This document shows positions 18,534 to 28,515 of a DNA stretch of 64,000 nt, one piece after another. The notes under the pieces are model-generated. The model was not told where the DNA came from. It saw only the letters and a program-made list of their open reading frames with translations, and made no database searches. This stretch comes from Mycobacterium szulgai (GTDB taxonomy: Bacteria > Actinomycetota > Actinomycetes > Mycobacteriales > Mycobacteriaceae), in the NCBI RefSeq assembly GCF_002116635.1, contig NZ_LQPW01000086.1, forward strand, positions 1 through 64,000, written 5' to 3'. The stretch's first letter is position 1; each line of letters opens with the position of its first letter. The position numbers and the translations under genes were made by a program.

Positions 18534-19043
18534 ATGGGCGTCCCACGGGCGTTTTGCGGCCTGGCAGCAACGGCACTGCTGGCGGGCTGCAGCACCGACA
18601 GTGTCCATACGGGCAGTACTGCGCCAGCGGCACCACCGACAACAGCGGCAGCCACGGCCGTCACCGCCACACCACGGCCCGCTGCCCCGGGTACGCAGAA
18701 GTGGATCGATCTTCAGGTCGGCGATTGCGTGACCGACCTTCCGCCGGCCGACCTCAGCCGCATCACCGTCACGGTGGCCGATTGCGCGGCACCGCATTTG
18801 GCGGAGGTATACCTACGCGCACCGGTGGCCGTCGATTCTGCCGTCGCAGCCGTCGCCAATCAGGCGTGCGCCGCCGGGTTTGCGCCCTACACGGGACAGG
18901 CTCCAGCGTCCAGCCCCTACTCGATAACCTGGCTCATCGATTCCCATCAAGATAGAACCGGCGCCGACCCCACCCCGAGCATCGTCATCTGCATGTTGCA
19001 AGCGGCCAACGGTCAACTCGTCAGCGGATCCGCGCGTCGCTGA
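18534..19043 (+). CDS. Lipoprotein with septum-formation-like domain
   Basis: 169 residues. The signal peptide ends in the lipobox LLAGC, with Cys20 as the lipidation site. A Thr/Ala/Pro-rich linker of about 30 residues follows, then a domain with [20 protein letters not shown] and a late ICML cysteine. This resembles the mycobacterial/actinobacterial septum formation domain (Septum_form) found in membrane or lipoproteins of unknown role. A GTG 18 bases upstream overlaps the previous stop; the ATG at 18534 gives the better signal peptide. Confidence 0.75.
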   Translation: MGVPRAFCGLAATALLAGCSTDSVHTGSTAPAAPPTTAAATAVTATPRPAAPGTQKWIDLQVGDCVTDLPPADLSRITVTVADCAAPHLAEVYLRAPVAVDSAVAAVANQACAAGFAPYTGQAPASSPYSITWLIDSHQDRTGADPTPSIVICMLQAANGQLVSGSARR

Positions 19044-19103
19044 GCACCCGTGGGTTGTGCGCCAGCTCATACCGGAGGGGCTCAAATCCCTTAATAAAAT
19101 TAC

Positions 19104-20414
19104 GTGGTGCTACGTTCCCAGTACCCCAAGCGAATCGCACTCGCGTGCATGGTAGGTACCACCGTCGAGTTCTACGACTTCTATATCTATGGCACCGCGG
19201 CGGCGTTGACGTTTCCCAGTGTCTTCTTCCCGAACCTCAGCCCCGGGATGGCGACTATCGCCTCGATGAGCACCTTCGCCGCCGCGTTCTTGTCCCGGCC
19301 GCTGGGCGGGGCGGTGTTCGGCCATTTCGGTGACCGCCTGGGCCGCAAAGCGACTTTGGTTGCCACGCTGCTGATTATGGGTTTGTCTACGGTAGCGGTG
19401 GGACTGACGCCCGGCGCGGCCACGATCGGCCTGGCGGCGCCGTTGATCGTGTTGGTCTTAAGGCTGTTGCAGGGGTTTGCCGTCGGCGGCGAATGGGCGG
19501 GCTCAGCGCTGTTAGCCGCCGAACACGCACCGGGAACCGAGCGTGGCCGGTACGGCATGTTCACCGCTGTGGGCGCCGGCATCGCAATGTTGTTGACTAG
19601 CTTGACATTTCTGGTGGTCAATTTCACCATCGGTGAAACCAGTGCGGCGTTCATCAGCTGGGGGTGGCGCGTCCCGTTCCTGCTGAGCGGGCTGCTGATC
19701 GCCATCGCGTTGTACGTCCGGATCAACATCGACGAAACTCCCGTTTTCACAGAGCATTTGGCCACCGGCGCGCGCCCTCGGGTGCCGCTCGCCGAGGTGC
19801 TGCGCCGCCAACCCACCAACGTCATTTTGGCTTCGGGCAGCTTCGTGGCCGTCTTCGCCTTCGTTTTCATGGCCGGCAGCTATCTGATGAGTTATGCCCA
19901 TGGCCATGTCGGGTTGTCCAGGAACGCAATCTTGTTCGCCGGGATGCTCGGTGGGCTGGCGTGGATCGCGATTGTGCCGATCTCGGCGACGATTTGCGAC
20001 CGGGTCGGGCGCCGCCCGGTGATCCTGTTCGGGTGGACGCTGGGTCTGCCTTGGTCGTTTGTCGTCATTCCGCTTGTTGACGCCGACAGCCCGGCCCTGT
20101 TTACCGTCGCGATTGTCGGCACTTACGTCATCGCGGCGCTGGCTTACGCGCCCATGACATCGTTCGTGCCGGAACTGTTCAGAACTCGGTATCGCTACAC
20201 CGGCGCCGGCTTGGCGCTCAACATTGCTGGCATTTTCGGCGGCGCTCTGCCACCGCTGATCGCCGGACCACTAATCGCCCACTACGGCACCTGGACCATC
20301 GGCGCCATGATGGCCGCACTCGTCGTAATCAGCTTGGTGGCGACCTATCTGCTGCCGGAAACCCACGGTAGTTCGATAGACAGCCCGAACGAGTACGCGG
20401 TCGCGGCGCTATAG
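19104..20414 (+). CDS. MFS transporter, metabolite:H+ symporter (MHS) subfamily
   Basis: 436 residues, 12 predicted membrane helices. The N-terminal [20 protein letters not shown] block and the loop motif [13 protein letters not shown] are diagnostic of the ShiA/ProP-type MHS group that imports small organic acids, betaines or shikimate with protons. The second-half loop ([11 protein letters not shown]) is also intact. Upstream of the GTG start the DNA is AT-rich for this genome (CCCTTAATAAAATTACG), plausibly promoter sequence. The stop overlaps the convergent stf3 stop by 6 bp. Substrate cannot be assigned. Confidence 0.87.
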   Translation: MVLRSQYPKRIALACMVGTTVEFYDFYIYGTAAALTFPSVFFPNLSPGMATIASMSTFAAAFLSRPLGGAVFGHFGDRLGRKATLVATLLIMGLSTVAVGLTPGAATIGLAAPLIVLVLRLLQGFAVGGEWAGSALLAAEHAPGTERGRYGMFTAVGAGIAMLLTSLTFLVVNFTIGETSAAFISWGWRVPFLLSGLLIAIALYVRINIDETPVFTEHLATGARPRVPLAEVLRRQPTNVILASGSFVAVFAFVFMAGSYLMSYAHGHVGLSRNAILFAGMLGGLAWIAIVPISATICDRVGRRPVILFGWTLGLPWSFVVIPLVDADSPALFTVAIVGTYVIAALAYAPMTSFVPELFRTRYRYTGAGLALNIAGIFGGALPPLIAGPLIAHYGTWTIGAMMAALVVISLVATYLLPETHGSSIDSPNEYAVAAL

Positions 20415-21557
20415 GCCACACTCGACACTGCCCTGGCGCGAATAGCCGTAGCGGTCCATGACCTCGCTCCAGTGTTCGTCGACGATCGCGCGCTGCTCGT
20501 CTGTCAGCCGGTAGGTGTTGGTTTTGTAGTGTTCCCGTTCGGCGAAGTACTGGCGCAGTCGCGGCCGGAACCGCTCGAAGTCGCCGAGGCCCAGGTGGTC
20601 GTACAGCCGGCTCAGTTCCCCTTCGGGATCGCTGATCAGATCCTCGTACCGCAATTCGTAAAAGCGTGCCGGATCTACGAGTTCACGCCCTTCGTCTATC
20701 TTTCGGTACAGGTCCACGTAGGTGGACAGCACCCTTTCGTCCAACCCCTCGAACGTCGGTCGCTGCAGGCCGTGGATGCGGTACAGCGCCTTGTGCAAAT
20801 TGATGGTCGACGGATAGACGACGTAGGGATCCCGGACGATATGGATGAACCGCGCCTGCGGAAAGATGTCCTGCAGCACCTTGATTCGGAAGCTGTGCGT
20901 CGGGTTCTTGAGTACCACCGCCTTGCGATGACGAAAGTACACCTGCTGCACGAACCGGTACAGGGTCCGTTTCCACGCTTCCAGCTCACGCGAGGTCAAC
21001 TGCTCCAAATCCAGATACCGCTGGTCCTGAAGTGGCCGGTTCGGGAACGCGATGCTCAGATACGGCGACGGCTGGCCCAGCATGCACCACACGAATTCGT
21101 CTTCTTGCGGGTGATGCAGGCTCAAATCCATGTTGTCCATGGCTCGGTGCTTCGATACCAGGAACTCGACGTAAGGTGCGAACCACTCGGTCAGCAGAAA
21201 GTGGTGCGGCGCAAGGCATTCGTAGCCGGTGGGACCGGTGTGGTGCTCGTCGAGGGCCAATAGTTCGTGCAACAGCGTGGTACCGGTCCGCCAGTGACCG
21301 ACGATGAAGATCGGCGGATCGGCGATAGGTGTTTTGGCGACACGTTTACCGAACCAGATCTTCTGCCAAAAACCCAGATACGAGTTGACGACACTGAGAA
21401 ACGTGTAGAGGACCGCGAAGTGCCATCGACTCCAGTGCACCGCGAAGCGGTTACGGATCAGCAGGCGGATCCAGGCCGAGAAGCTGCAACCGATCCACAG
21501 CGGCGCCGCCCACTCATGCCACCAGGAAAGGCGATTGGACATCCCGGGAACGTTCAT
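20409..21557 (-). CDS. stf3: Sulfotransferase Stf3 (Rv2267c-like)
   Basis: 382 residues. The 5'-phosphosulfate loop of PAPS-dependent sulfotransferases is present ([15 protein letters not shown]), and the 3'-phosphate-binding segment is [13 protein letters not shown]. tuberculosis Stf3 sulfates the hydroxylated menaquinone made by CYP128 to give sulfomenaquinone (S881). The ATG (21555-21557) overlaps the TGA of cyp128 (ATGA), so translation is coupled and the pathway order is preserved. A longer frame to 21638 lies inside cyp128 and is not used. Confidence 0.9.
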   Translation of the reverse strand: MNVPGMSNRLSWWHEWAAPLWIGCSFSAWIRLLIRNRFAVHWSRWHFAVLYTFLSVVNSYLGFWQKIWFGKRVAKTPIADPPIFIVGHWRTGTTLLHELLALDEHHTGPTGYECLAPHHFLLTEWFAPYVEFLVSKHRAMDNMDLSLHHPQEDEFVWCMLGQPSPYLSIAFPNRPLQDQRYLDLEQLTSRELEAWKRTLYRFVQQVYFRHRKAVVLKNPTHSFRIKVLQDIFPQARFIHIVRDPYVVYPSTINLHKALYRIHGLQRPTFEGLDERVLSTYVDLYRKIDEGRELVDPARFYELRYEDLISDPEGELSRLYDHLGLGDFERFRPRLRQYFAEREHYKTNTYRLTDEQRAIVDEHWSEVMDRYGYSRQGSVECGL

Positions 21558-22954
21558 CGCACTGCGGCTTCCTGTGCCCGCGGTGTCACGGCGACCTGCA
21601 ACCGGGTCAGGCCGCGAAGATTGGCGTTGGTCGTCCACTCCGGCTGCCCGAGGATCTCGATCCGGTCGATGTTGGTGACGATCTCGCGCAGCACCGCCTG
21701 TCCCTCAATCCGCGCCAGCTGGGCTCCGGGGCACAGATGGATGCCGGAGCCGAACGCCAGGTGGCCGACCGGATTGCGTGCTGCGCGGAAGGCGTCGGGG
21801 GCGTCATACTGGCGCGGATCCCGATTGGCCGCTCCCCATGCCAACAGCACCAGCGAGCCTTTCGGAATCATCGCGCTTCCTACTGAATAGTCGACTCGTG
21901 TGGTACGGCAGATGTTTTGGATCGGCGTCACGAATCGCAGTTGCTCCTCGATTGCCGACGGGATCAAATCTGGCCGCTGCCTGAGGAGTTCGAGCTGATC
22001 CGGGTAGTCGGCAAGGGTGAGGAACAAGGTGCTGATCATGTTCGCGGAGCTCTCGTAGCCCGCAACCAGCAACAAGACCGCAAAGAAGAACAATTCCTCA
22101 CTGGTGAGCCGGCCGCCGTCGGCCTGCGCGGCGAGGCGCCCCAGGATGGTGCACTCGCCCAGCAGCCCATTGTCAAGCCAATGAGTGAACAGCGCGCGCA
22201 ATCGCCGAAATCCGGTGAAGCCCTGGACGAGTGAGGTTAGCCCGGACGCCGACAACCGGACATCGGTGATACGTATCGCCTGGCTCGACAAGCGGCAGAA
22301 ATCAGCGACGTCAGGCCCCGATATGCCCAAGACGTTGGTGATGGTGCGCATCGGCATGGGCGCGGAAACGGTGGACACCACGTCCGCCGGTGCCTGAGTC
22401 AGCAGCCGGCCGATGAACTCGCGCGCGAGCTCATCGATCATCGGGCGCCAGGCCTCCAACGCGCCACGCGCGACACCCGGCGCCAGCTGCTTGCGCATCC
22501 GGGTGTGCGCCGGCGGATCGGAGGTAGGCAGGAAAGGCAGACATATCCGGGAGAAGGTGACTCCGCGGGCGCTGGACAGCGCGTCATGATTTCGCGCGGC
22601 CTCCCGGACATCGGCGAAGCGGCTCAGGATGTAAACGTCTCGTTTGGCGTTGTAATGCACTCGTTCGCCGGCCAGCAGCTCCCGGTAATGCGGGTACGGA
22701 TTGGCCGCCGTTGCGGGGTCGAATGGATCGAAGTCGGTGAGCTGCACGCCCTTTCGGGCGCGTTTGCCAAGGATGCGGGAACGGGTCTTAGCGGCGAGCC
22801 TCAGTGCGAGCGACTTGGCAACGTCGGGTCCATACGTCCCGACCGTCTGCGCATCGCGCCAGACGGTTGATGTCGCGGGCTCGGGCATCCTGTGCTCATA
22901 GGGACATCGCCCCTCGGATGCCGTCAGCTCATCGGTGAACTGCGTCGCTGTCAT
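21554..22954 (-). CDS. cyp128: Cytochrome P450, CYP128 family
   Basis: 466 residues. The heme loop is [15 protein letters not shown] with Cys408; the I-helix is VAGYESS, in which the acid-alcohol pair is Glu-Ser; ExxR is EEQLR. CYP128 hydroxylates the terminal isoprene of dihydromenaquinone-9 for sulfation by Stf3. Start ATG at 22954 has GGGAGGG 2-8 bases upstream. The small gene Rv2269c that precedes cyp128 in M. tuberculosis is not found in the 200 bp upstream here. The identification rests on the pairing with stf3 and sequence feel, not on an alignment. Confidence 0.87.
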   Translation of the reverse strand: MTATQFTDELTASEGRCPYEHRMPEPATSTVWRDAQTVGTYGPDVAKSLALRLAAKTRSRILGKRARKGVQLTDFDPFDPATAANPYPHYRELLAGERVHYNAKRDVYILSRFADVREAARNHDALSSARGVTFSRICLPFLPTSDPPAHTRMRKQLAPGVARGALEAWRPMIDELAREFIGRLLTQAPADVVSTVSAPMPMRTITNVLGISGPDVADFCRLSSQAIRITDVRLSASGLTSLVQGFTGFRRLRALFTHWLDNGLLGECTILGRLAAQADGGRLTSEELFFFAVLLLVAGYESSANMISTLFLTLADYPDQLELLRQRPDLIPSAIEEQLRFVTPIQNICRTTRVDYSVGSAMIPKGSLVLLAWGAANRDPRQYDAPDAFRAARNPVGHLAFGSGIHLCPGAQLARIEGQAVLREIVTNIDRIEILGQPEWTTNANLRGLTRLQVAVTPRAQEAAVR

Positions 22955-23044
22955 CGCCCTCCCGTTTCAGGCAGCGAACGTTTTTAAACACCTGTAGGGT
23001 AGCGGCGCTGTTGGCCCTCACGCGGCAGGTTGGGCAAAGTGTCT

Positions 23045-23061
23045 TGCAAAGGTGTTTTGCA
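23045..23061. promoter_or_regulatory. Inverted repeat between cyp128 and the DUF2695 gene
   Basis: TGCAAA-GGTGT-TTTGCA is a 6+6 bp perfect inverted repeat in the 203-bp divergent intergenic region, about 90 bp upstream of cyp128 and 97 bp upstream of the DUF2695 start. Position suits an operator for the cyp128-stf3 promoter, but the arms are short and the regulator is unknown. The rest of 22955-23157 shows no gene. Confidence 0.35.
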
Positions 23062-23157
23062 GTCGCCACGCCAGCAACCGTTTGACCGGTCGCCGTTTAA
23101 CCACTAGAACCGCGTTCAATTTCGTTGAGCGCGAACGCAACTGCTATCTTGCACGCC

Positions 23158-23457
23158 ATGGCCACGTCATCCGATAAGGAGCGGCGCAAGCAACTGCGCG
23201 ATGCCTACAAGCAAGCTGAGCGCGAAGCCGGCCCGAAGCTGACTCGGATCGACTACGAGCAGCTGGAGGATCTGCTCGATTACCTCGAAGAACAGTTCGA
23301 CGAGGAGCCGTGCGACCACTCGGCCCGGCACGCCCAACGGTGGGCCGAGTCGCGCCACATCGCGTGGGCCGGACTGGCGCCGGAGCTGCAGGAGTTCGGG
23401 GGCTACTGCGACTGCGAGATCGTCATGAATGTCGTACCCGAAGAGGTATTCGGCTAG
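23158..23457 (+). CDS. DUF2695 family protein
   Basis: 99 residues. The N-terminal third is a charged helix (SDKERRKQLRDAYKQAERE). The C-terminal half has CDHSARHAQRW followed by GGYCDCEIVMNV, the CDH...CDCE pattern I associate with DUF2695. The conserved Cys/His set suggests metal binding or a redox site, but none is established. The ATG at 23158 lies behind GCACGCC with no strong ribosome site. The stop overlaps the convergent channel gene by 4 bp. Confidence 0.72.
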   Translation: MATSSDKERRKQLRDAYKQAEREAGPKLTRIDYEQLEDLLDYLEEQFDEEPCDHSARHAQRWAESRHIAWAGLAPELQEFGGYCDCEIVMNVVPEEVFG

Positions 23458-24188
23458 GCGTTCTGAACGCTGCCCTGCACCCGCAATTGCTCGGCCAGCG
23501 AGCGGATTTCGCGTCGCAGCTCATCGATTTCGAACGCCGTCGCGGCCTGGTTCTCGGTGTCGGTTTCCGAGACCCGTTGCACGATCCAGGAGGCCAGCGA
23601 TGCGGTCACCACGCCGACGAGTGTGATGCCGCCGACCATCAACAGCACGGCAACCACTCGACCGGCGACGGTCACCGGATACAGGTGCCCGTAGCCGATG
23701 GTGGTCACGGTGCAGATGGACCACCACACGGCCTGCCCGAAGGTGTTGATCGTCGCGCCGGGCTGATCGCGCTCGGTGTCGAGGATGGCCAGCGACGCCA
23801 CATAGATCAGCAGCAGCACGGCGGAAATCGTGTACGTCAGGATGCGGCCGCGAACGGCGTTACCGATGGCTTTCTGCAGCACTCCGACCAGCACGACCAA
23901 CCGCAACAGCCGCAGCGGCCGCATCAGCGGCAGCGCCACGATGAGCAGATCGAACAGGTGTAGCAGGAACCATTGCCGGCGATCGGACGCCAGGCTCAGC
24001 CGCACGAAGTAGTCGATGACGAACAGGCTCCATGCGGCCCAGCTCGCCATCCACAGGATGCGTGCCTCCTCACCCAGCGGGCGGGTGAGCACCTGCACCG
24101 AGTACATGACCAGCAAGACGATGGCGACCAGGGCCAATGGCCACTCGGTCCGCTGCTCCCAGAGCTGTTCCTTGGTTTTCTTAGCCAC
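23454..24188 (-). CDS. Potassium channel family membrane protein
   Basis: 244 residues. Hydrophobic segments in the N-terminal half are arranged like a voltage-sensor module, including an Arg-bearing helix (LMRPLRLLRLVVLVGVLQKA). The pore follows with the selectivity filter TVTTIGYGHLYPVT, an exact TxGYG filter of K+ channels, flanked by two helices. The C-terminus is a coiled-coil-like tail (EIDELRREIRSLAEQLRV), likely a tetramerisation helix. The GTG start at 24188 is preceded by CGGAGG. Conduction and gating are inferred from the family. Confidence 0.88.
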   Translation of the reverse strand: MAKKTKEQLWEQRTEWPLALVAIVLLVMYSVQVLTRPLGEEARILWMASWAAWSLFVIDYFVRLSLASDRRQWFLLHLFDLLIVALPLMRPLRLLRLVVLVGVLQKAIGNAVRGRILTYTISAVLLLIYVASLAILDTERDQPGATINTFGQAVWWSICTVTTIGYGHLYPVTVAGRVVAVLLMVGGITLVGVVTASLASWIVQRVSETDTENQAATAFEIDELRREIRSLAEQLRVQGSVQNA

Positions 24189-24228
24189 GCGGCATTGCCT
24201 CCGATGAGATGAGTTCCTGCCGAAATTT

Positions 24229-24933
24229 CTAGCAGCCAAGCTGTGTGGCCAGGTCGCCGATGTCGGCGGCGTTCACATCGAACTCATCTTCATAGGCCAC
24301 GTCCGCCGCGCCCCCGACGCCGAATTCCAGCGGACGCGCAATGAACGCGGTGCGGAATCCGATCCGGGCCGCGGCGCGGATGTCGTATTTGTGGCTGGCC
24401 ACCATCATGATCTCGGCAGGTTCCAGGCCCAGATAGGTCGCGGCCATCCGATAGACCGCCGGGTCGGGCTTGAACACCCCGGCCATCTCCGCCGCGAAGA
24501 TGGCATCCCAGGGCATTTGGGCGCGCTTGGAGATGTTGATGACGGTGCTGACGTCGGCGTTGGACAGGGTGGCGACGGTGAATACGGTTTTCAGCCGGGT
24601 CAGTCCGGGCACCGTATCCGGCCATGGTTTGAGGCGCTGCCAGGCCAGCGTGAGTTCGTCGCGTTCGGCGGCGCTGAGCCCGGTGGCTGCGCATTCCTCC
24701 AGCACAGCGTCGAGCACCCGACGGTAAACCGATGACACTGAAACCCATCCACCCTGGCTCGGCGTGTTGTCCAGGGCGGTGAAATAGCCTGCCCGCCAAC
24801 GTGTTACCACGTCGGCCCAATCGACATCGGGGTGGCGTCCGGCGCTGATCCGCGCCGCTTCCTCGCAGACCGTCGAATGAAAGTCCGTCGCGGTGCCTTG
24901 CACGTCGAATAGCAATGCCGTGGGCTTCGCCAT
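24229..24933 (-). CDS. HAD-superfamily hydrolase, haloacid dehalogenase type II
   Basis: 234 residues. The nucleophile motif is FDVQGTATD (Asp10 as nucleophile), motif II is ATLSNAD, and the Lys of motif III is in KPDPAVY; the last acidic block is ASHKYDIRAA. This is the layout of type II L-2-haloacid dehalogenases. Whether it dehalogenates is not proven, since many mycobacterial relatives are phosphatase-like or uncharacterised. The last residues come 40 bp before the channel gene start on the same strand, so they may share a transcript. Confidence 0.83.
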   Translation of the reverse strand: MAKPTALLFDVQGTATDFHSTVCEEAARISAGRHPDVDWADVVTRWRAGYFTALDNTPSQGGWVSVSSVYRRVLDAVLEECAATGLSAAERDELTLAWQRLKPWPDTVPGLTRLKTVFTVATLSNADVSTVINISKRAQMPWDAIFAAEMAGVFKPDPAVYRMAATYLGLEPAEIMMVASHKYDIRAAARIGFRTAFIARPLEFGVGGAADVAYEDEFDVNAADIGDLATQLGC

Positions 24934-24940
24934 TACGCCA

Positions 24941-26437
24941 TCATGCAGGGCTTTGCGGTGGTCCGGTAATCCCGTTCATGCCGGCTTGACCCAACAGCCA
25001 GCCGCCGCGGCCGCCCGCGCCGCCGGCGCCGTCGATGAACCCGCCGTCTCCGCCATTGCCGCCATTACCGCCGGTCCCGATCATTCCGGCGTCTCCGCCC
25101 TGTCCGCCGCTGCCGCCCTTGACTCCGCCGACGCCGCCGTCGCCTCCGCTGCCGCCGCTGCCGATCAGTCCGGCGTTGCCGCCGTTTCCGCCCGCGCCGC
25201 CGTCGTTGCCGAACCCTTGCCCGCCGGCGCCGCCGGCACCACCGCTTCCGATCAACCGGCCGCCGTCGCCGCCCGCACCGCCGTTGCCCCCGTTGCCCGG
25301 ACCGAATCCGCCGGAACCTCCGGCACCGCCGTCACCCGAGAGCCAGCCCGCGCTGCCACCATTGCCGCCGTTGCCCCCGTCGAGGGTGCCGCCGGCGCCG
25401 CCCGCACCACCACCACCGCCGTTACCGTAGAGCCAGCTGCCGTCGCCGCCGGCCCCGCCGTTGCCGCCGCTGTTGTTGCCGAATCCGCCGACGCCGCCGT
25501 TGCCGCCGTCGCCGGCGAACACACCGGCGTTGCCGCCGGCACCGCCCGCACCGCCGTTGTGCACGATGCCCGTGCCGCCGGCGCCGCCCGCACCGCCGTC
25601 GCCGGACAGCCAGCCCGCGTTACCGCCTGCACCGCCCGCGCCACCGGAGCCGGAGTTGCCGCCTGCCCCACCTGCGCCGCCCGCGCCGCCGTCACCGGAA
25701 AGCCAGCCGTTGCCACCAGCGCCGCCGGCCCCACCGTTGCCCAGCCCAGCCCCGCCGGTGCCACCCGCGCCGCCGGTGCCGAACAGACCGCCCGTGCCGC
25801 CGGCGCCACCGGCGCCGCCCGCACCGCTCAGCGAAGTGCCGCCCGCTCCGCCGACGCCGCCGCTGCCGAACAAGCCGCCGGCGCCGCCGGCCCCGCCGGC
25901 GCCGCCAGTGCCGTTCACCGAGCCCCCGCCGGCACCACCAGCCCCACCGTTACCGAATATCCCTGCGTTGCCACCGTTTCCGCCTGCTTGGCCGGCAGCA
26001 CCCGATCCTCCGTTACCCCCGTTGCCCCAGAGGATGCCACCATTCCCTCCGTTTTGACCGGTTCCCGGTATACCGTTGGCGCCGTTGCCGATCAGTGGGC
26101 GGCCGAACAGATATTCGGTGGGCGCGTTGAGCGCATTCCAGGCGTTCTGCTCGGCATTTTGCAGCTCTGTCTCCACGTAAGCGACGGCGCTGCCGTCTAA
26201 TAGCTGCACGAACTGCTGGTGAAATTCCGCGGCGGCTCTACTGAGCGCCTGATAGACCTCGCCGTGCTCGGAGAATAGCGCCGCGATCATGACGGATACC
26301 TCGTCCGCGCCGGCGGCCAGTATTCCCGTCGTGGAACCTGCCGCAGCGACGGCGGCCTCATCGATCGCTTCGCCGATACTCGTCAAATCGATTGCCGCGA
26401 CCGCTAATGCGTCTGGGACGGCAGCCAGGTACGACAC
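24941..26437 (-). CDS. PE_PGRS family protein (complete)
   Basis: 498 residues. Residues 1 to about 95 form the PE domain ([20 protein letters not shown]...), followed by the conserved linker with [11 protein letters not shown], then roughly 370 residues of GGAGG/GGNGG repeats. The C-terminus ([18 protein letters not shown]) leaves the repeat pattern. The GTG start has GGAG 6 bases upstream. PE_PGRS proteins are exported through ESX-5 with the PE domain as signal. The repeats make this a hotspot for in-frame length changes and assembly errors. Confidence 0.95.
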   Translation of the reverse strand: MSYLAAVPDALAVAAIDLTSIGEAIDEAAVAAAGSTTGILAAGADEVSVMIAALFSEHGEVYQALSRAAAEFHQQFVQLLDGSAVAYVETELQNAEQNAWNALNAPTEYLFGRPLIGNGANGIPGTGQNGGNGGILWGNGGNGGSGAAGQAGGNGGNAGIFGNGGAGGAGGGSVNGTGGAGGAGGAGGLFGSGGVGGAGGTSLSGAGGAGGAGGTGGLFGTGGAGGTGGAGLGNGGAGGAGGNGWLSGDGGAGGAGGAGGNSGSGGAGGAGGNAGWLSGDGGAGGAGGTGIVHNGGAGGAGGNAGVFAGDGGNGGVGGFGNNSGGNGGAGGDGSWLYGNGGGGGAGGAGGTLDGGNGGNGGSAGWLSGDGGAGGSGGFGPGNGGNGGAGGDGGRLIGSGGAGGAGGQGFGNDGGAGGNGGNAGLIGSGGSGGDGGVGGVKGGSGGQGGDAGMIGTGGNGGNGGDGGFIDGAGGAGGRGGWLLGQAGMNGITGPPQSPA

Positions 26438-26808
26438 GTAGGTCTCCTAATATTTCTCGAAAACACTTGCTGCGCAAGCTGGTTCTGCTCTGCCACCGAG
26501 CGCTGGAGCTCGGATTGGCCGTCAGAGTAGCGGGCCGGACGGCTAAGCGCAGCACCGCAGAATCCTGCTAATAATTGAAATTGTGCGGATTCTATTGCCG
26601 CAAAACGCTTTTCAGCGATACTTCGGATTTCCTGAGCATTTGCAGGCAGATCACCTAAGAGCGCTCAGATATGACCTACGATATCGTAGGTTAGCCCATA
26701 GCGCGAGTTATCAAGACACACAGCACATTCGGCACTATGTACCCTTGTGAAAAACAGCCCGCGCTGCTACCGCGCAATAGAACTGGATTCGCTTTTCCTG
26801 AACGGGCG
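26438..26808. promoter_or_regulatory. PE_PGRS upstream region with an 18-bp perfect palindrome
   Basis: This 371-bp gap between the amidase and PE_PGRS genes (both leftward) has no credible gene. It is AT-richer than its surroundings, as expected for a promoter region. ACCTACGATATCGTAGGT at 26674-26691 is a perfect 18-bp palindrome, 237 bp upstream of the PE_PGRS start, and looks like a dimeric regulator site. The core CGATATCG is also found in the palindrome at 15794-15805. Confidence 0.55.
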
Positions 26809-27588
26809 CTACGCCGCAGCGGCTTTGGCGTTAAGGTAGGCGACTATTCCTTGGGTGACGGCCACGGCATACCGCGCCCGGCCGTCGGCGCTTTGCATCA
26901 GGGCGGCATCGTCGGCGTTCTTCAAGTTGCCGAGTTCGACCAGGACCGCCGGGTACTGGGCCAGATTCAGTCCGGCGAGATCCGCGCGGCCGTAGAGACC
27001 GTCGGAGCCGCGGTAGGTCGACGGCTGAAAGCCGGCTGCGGCCAGCGCGTCGCGCATCAGGTGTGCGAGCTGGAGTGCCGGACCTTTTTGGGCGTCGTTG
27101 GACGGCGGGCTGGAGTAGTTCACGTGGAATCCCCGGCCGGATGCCGGTCCGCCGTCGGCGTGGATGCTCACAATCGCGTCGGGATGCATCGCGTTGGCCA
27201 TAGCGGCGCGTTGATCGACGCACGGGCCGGCGGCGTTGTCGCTGTCCCGGGAGAACTGCGTGCTGACGCCTTCCTGGTTGAGGGCAGCGCCGATCAGCCG
27301 GACTACGTCCAGGGTGAAGGCATGCTCTGGATAGCCGTCGTCTGCTGCGGCGCCTACGGTGTTGCACGGCTTGGTTCCGCCCCGACCATTGGGGACCTGT
27401 CGGTCGATCGAGGAGTCGTAGACACCACCGTGTCCTGGATCCAGAAATACCGACATTCCAGCGAAGCCGGCGGCGGCCCGTGGGGCGCCCAAAAGCGGGC
27501 CGAGGCCGAGCACTGCCGGCGCGGCTGCCGCGTATTTCAGGACGCCACGCCGGGAGAAGGAACGCTTACCCTCCCCCGGATCCCTCAT
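26809..27588 (-). CDS. Tat-exported N-acetylmuramoyl-L-alanine amidase (Ami1/Rv3717-like)
   Basis: 259 residues. The N-terminus has a twin-arginine signal (SFSRRGVLKYAAAAP). The Amidase_3 zinc site is visible: His in FLDPGHGG, Glu in YPEHAF, His in IVSIHADGG and the catalytic Glu in VLVELGNLKN. The enzyme cleaves the bond between muramic acid and the stem peptide during peptidoglycan remodelling. The start is the ATG at 27588, which gives the Tat signal; the open frame extends 82 codons further without conserved features. It resembles Ami1 (Rv3717) of M. tuberculosis, but whether it is the orthologue or a paralogue needs a tree. Confidence 0.9.
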   Translation of the reverse strand: MRDPGEGKRSFSRRGVLKYAAAAPAVLGLGPLLGAPRAAAGFAGMSVFLDPGHGGVYDSSIDRQVPNGRGGTKPCNTVGAAADDGYPEHAFTLDVVRLIGAALNQEGVSTQFSRDSDNAAGPCVDQRAAMANAMHPDAIVSIHADGGPASGRGFHVNYSSPPSNDAQKGPALQLAHLMRDALAAAGFQPSTYRGSDGLYGRADLAGLNLAQYPAVLVELGNLKNADDAALMQSADGRARYAVAVTQGIVAYLNAKAAAA

Positions 27589-27604
27589 CGCGCGATGGTA
27601 ACAA

Positions 27605-27931
27605 TCAGCGCATAGGCCCGCCCTTCCCCCGATTGGGAAATATGTAGTGCATGAGTTGGGCACCTTGGGTTCCGTAGATCCCGCGGTCGTCGCCGCGCAA
27701 CACCCAGTTGTGCTGTTGGTCGGCACGAGCGGCAAGCCCGTGCCGATAACGCGCATCAGCAGCCAAGCGCCGGCTGTACCGACGATGGATTGCCCGCCCG
27801 AGGAAACCGAGCGCAACGAGCGCCGCCGCACCAAGGATCCACCAGATGAACTTGACGATGATCGCGGCGATCACCAGCAACACAATCAATCCGGCGAACC
27901 CACCACCGGAGTTCGAACCCGACGAAGCCAT
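27605..27931 (-). CDS. Small membrane protein of unknown function
   Basis: 108 residues. A Gly/Ser-rich start (MASSGSNSGGGF) precedes one long hydrophobic stretch (residues about 12-45: AGLIVLLVIAAIIVKFIWW continuing to LVALGFLG). A basic segment (RAIHRRYSRRLAADARYRH) and a C-terminal region with WVLRGDDRGIYGTQG follow. The protein is probably anchored with the basic tail in the cytoplasm. It lies 16 bp upstream of the amidase on the same strand, suggesting co-transcription. No family recognised with confidence. Confidence 0.68.
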   Translation of the reverse strand: MASSGSNSGGGFAGLIVLLVIAAIIVKFIWWILGAAALVALGFLGRAIHRRYSRRLAADARYRHGLAARADQQHNWVLRGDDRGIYGTQGAQLMHYIFPNRGKGGPMR

Positions 27932-28059
27932 GCCCCGCAAATTACTCAACCGCACCGACAAGCAACTTGTGCCGAGCGAACACAGATCAGCACCACGCGG
28001 CCCTCGGGCATGCGATTCTGTGTTGTTCAGCATCCGATCCCATCCGGCTAGGACACTCG

Positions 28060-28482
28060 ATGAAACTTTCGGCACTCGCTCTGGTCGGGGCCGCTGCGGT
28101 TGCCGCGGCGATCGCCTTCCCACCGTCGGCGCATGCGGATCCGCAAAATTTCCAATCGCCGTCAGGAAACATCTACTGCACCTTGGACAGCATGGGCGCC
28201 GCTTGCGATATCAGCGAGTACAACTATCAGCCCCCGCCGCCGCCCGAGTGCGGCAAACACCTCGCCTGGGGTAGTCGGTTCACGCTGTCGTCCGGCGCGG
28301 CGGGAGCCATCGCCTGCCACGGCGACACCTTGCGGGTTCCGGGCGAGCCGACCCTCAACTACGGCCAGACCGCCACCGCGGGCACCATTACCTGCGCCAG
28401 CGAAATGTCGGGGATGAAGTGCAGCGACAGCAGCACCGGTCACTTCTTCCGCGTTTCCAAGGACTCCTATCAGCTGGGCTGA
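28060..28482 (+). CDS. Small secreted protein, DUF6636-like
   Basis: 140 residues. A Sec signal peptide (MKLSALALVGAAAVAAAIAF, cleavage near SAHA|DP) precedes a domain with FQSPSGNIYC, CDISEY, six cysteines in total, and a C-terminal GHFFRVSKDSYQLG. This pattern recurs in small exported mycobacterial proteins now grouped as DUF6636. Function is unknown. The ATG at 28060 is chosen because it starts the signal peptide. The gene is followed by repeat copy B. Confidence 0.75.
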   Translation: MKLSALALVGAAAVAAAIAFPPSAHADPQNFQSPSGNIYCTLDSMGAACDISEYNYQPPPPPECGKHLAWGSRFTLSSGAAGAIACHGDTLRVPGEPTLNYGQTATAGTITCASEMSGMKCSDSSTGHFFRVSKDSYQLG

Positions 28483-28515
28483 CGGGCCAGGGAGCTCTCG
28501 GCGGCCCCACCCCGA

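Noticed and set aside
19065..19104. tRNA-like piece GGGGCTCAAATCCC before the MHS transporter
   Set aside because: Resembles a T-arm only; no acceptor stem, anticodon arm or CCA context around it.
24893..26200. Long + strand open frame (435 codons) opposite the complete PE_PGRS gene
   Set aside because: Its Ala/Val/Pro composition is just the antisense reading of GGC-rich repeats; the PE domain and linker on the minus strand are unmistakable.
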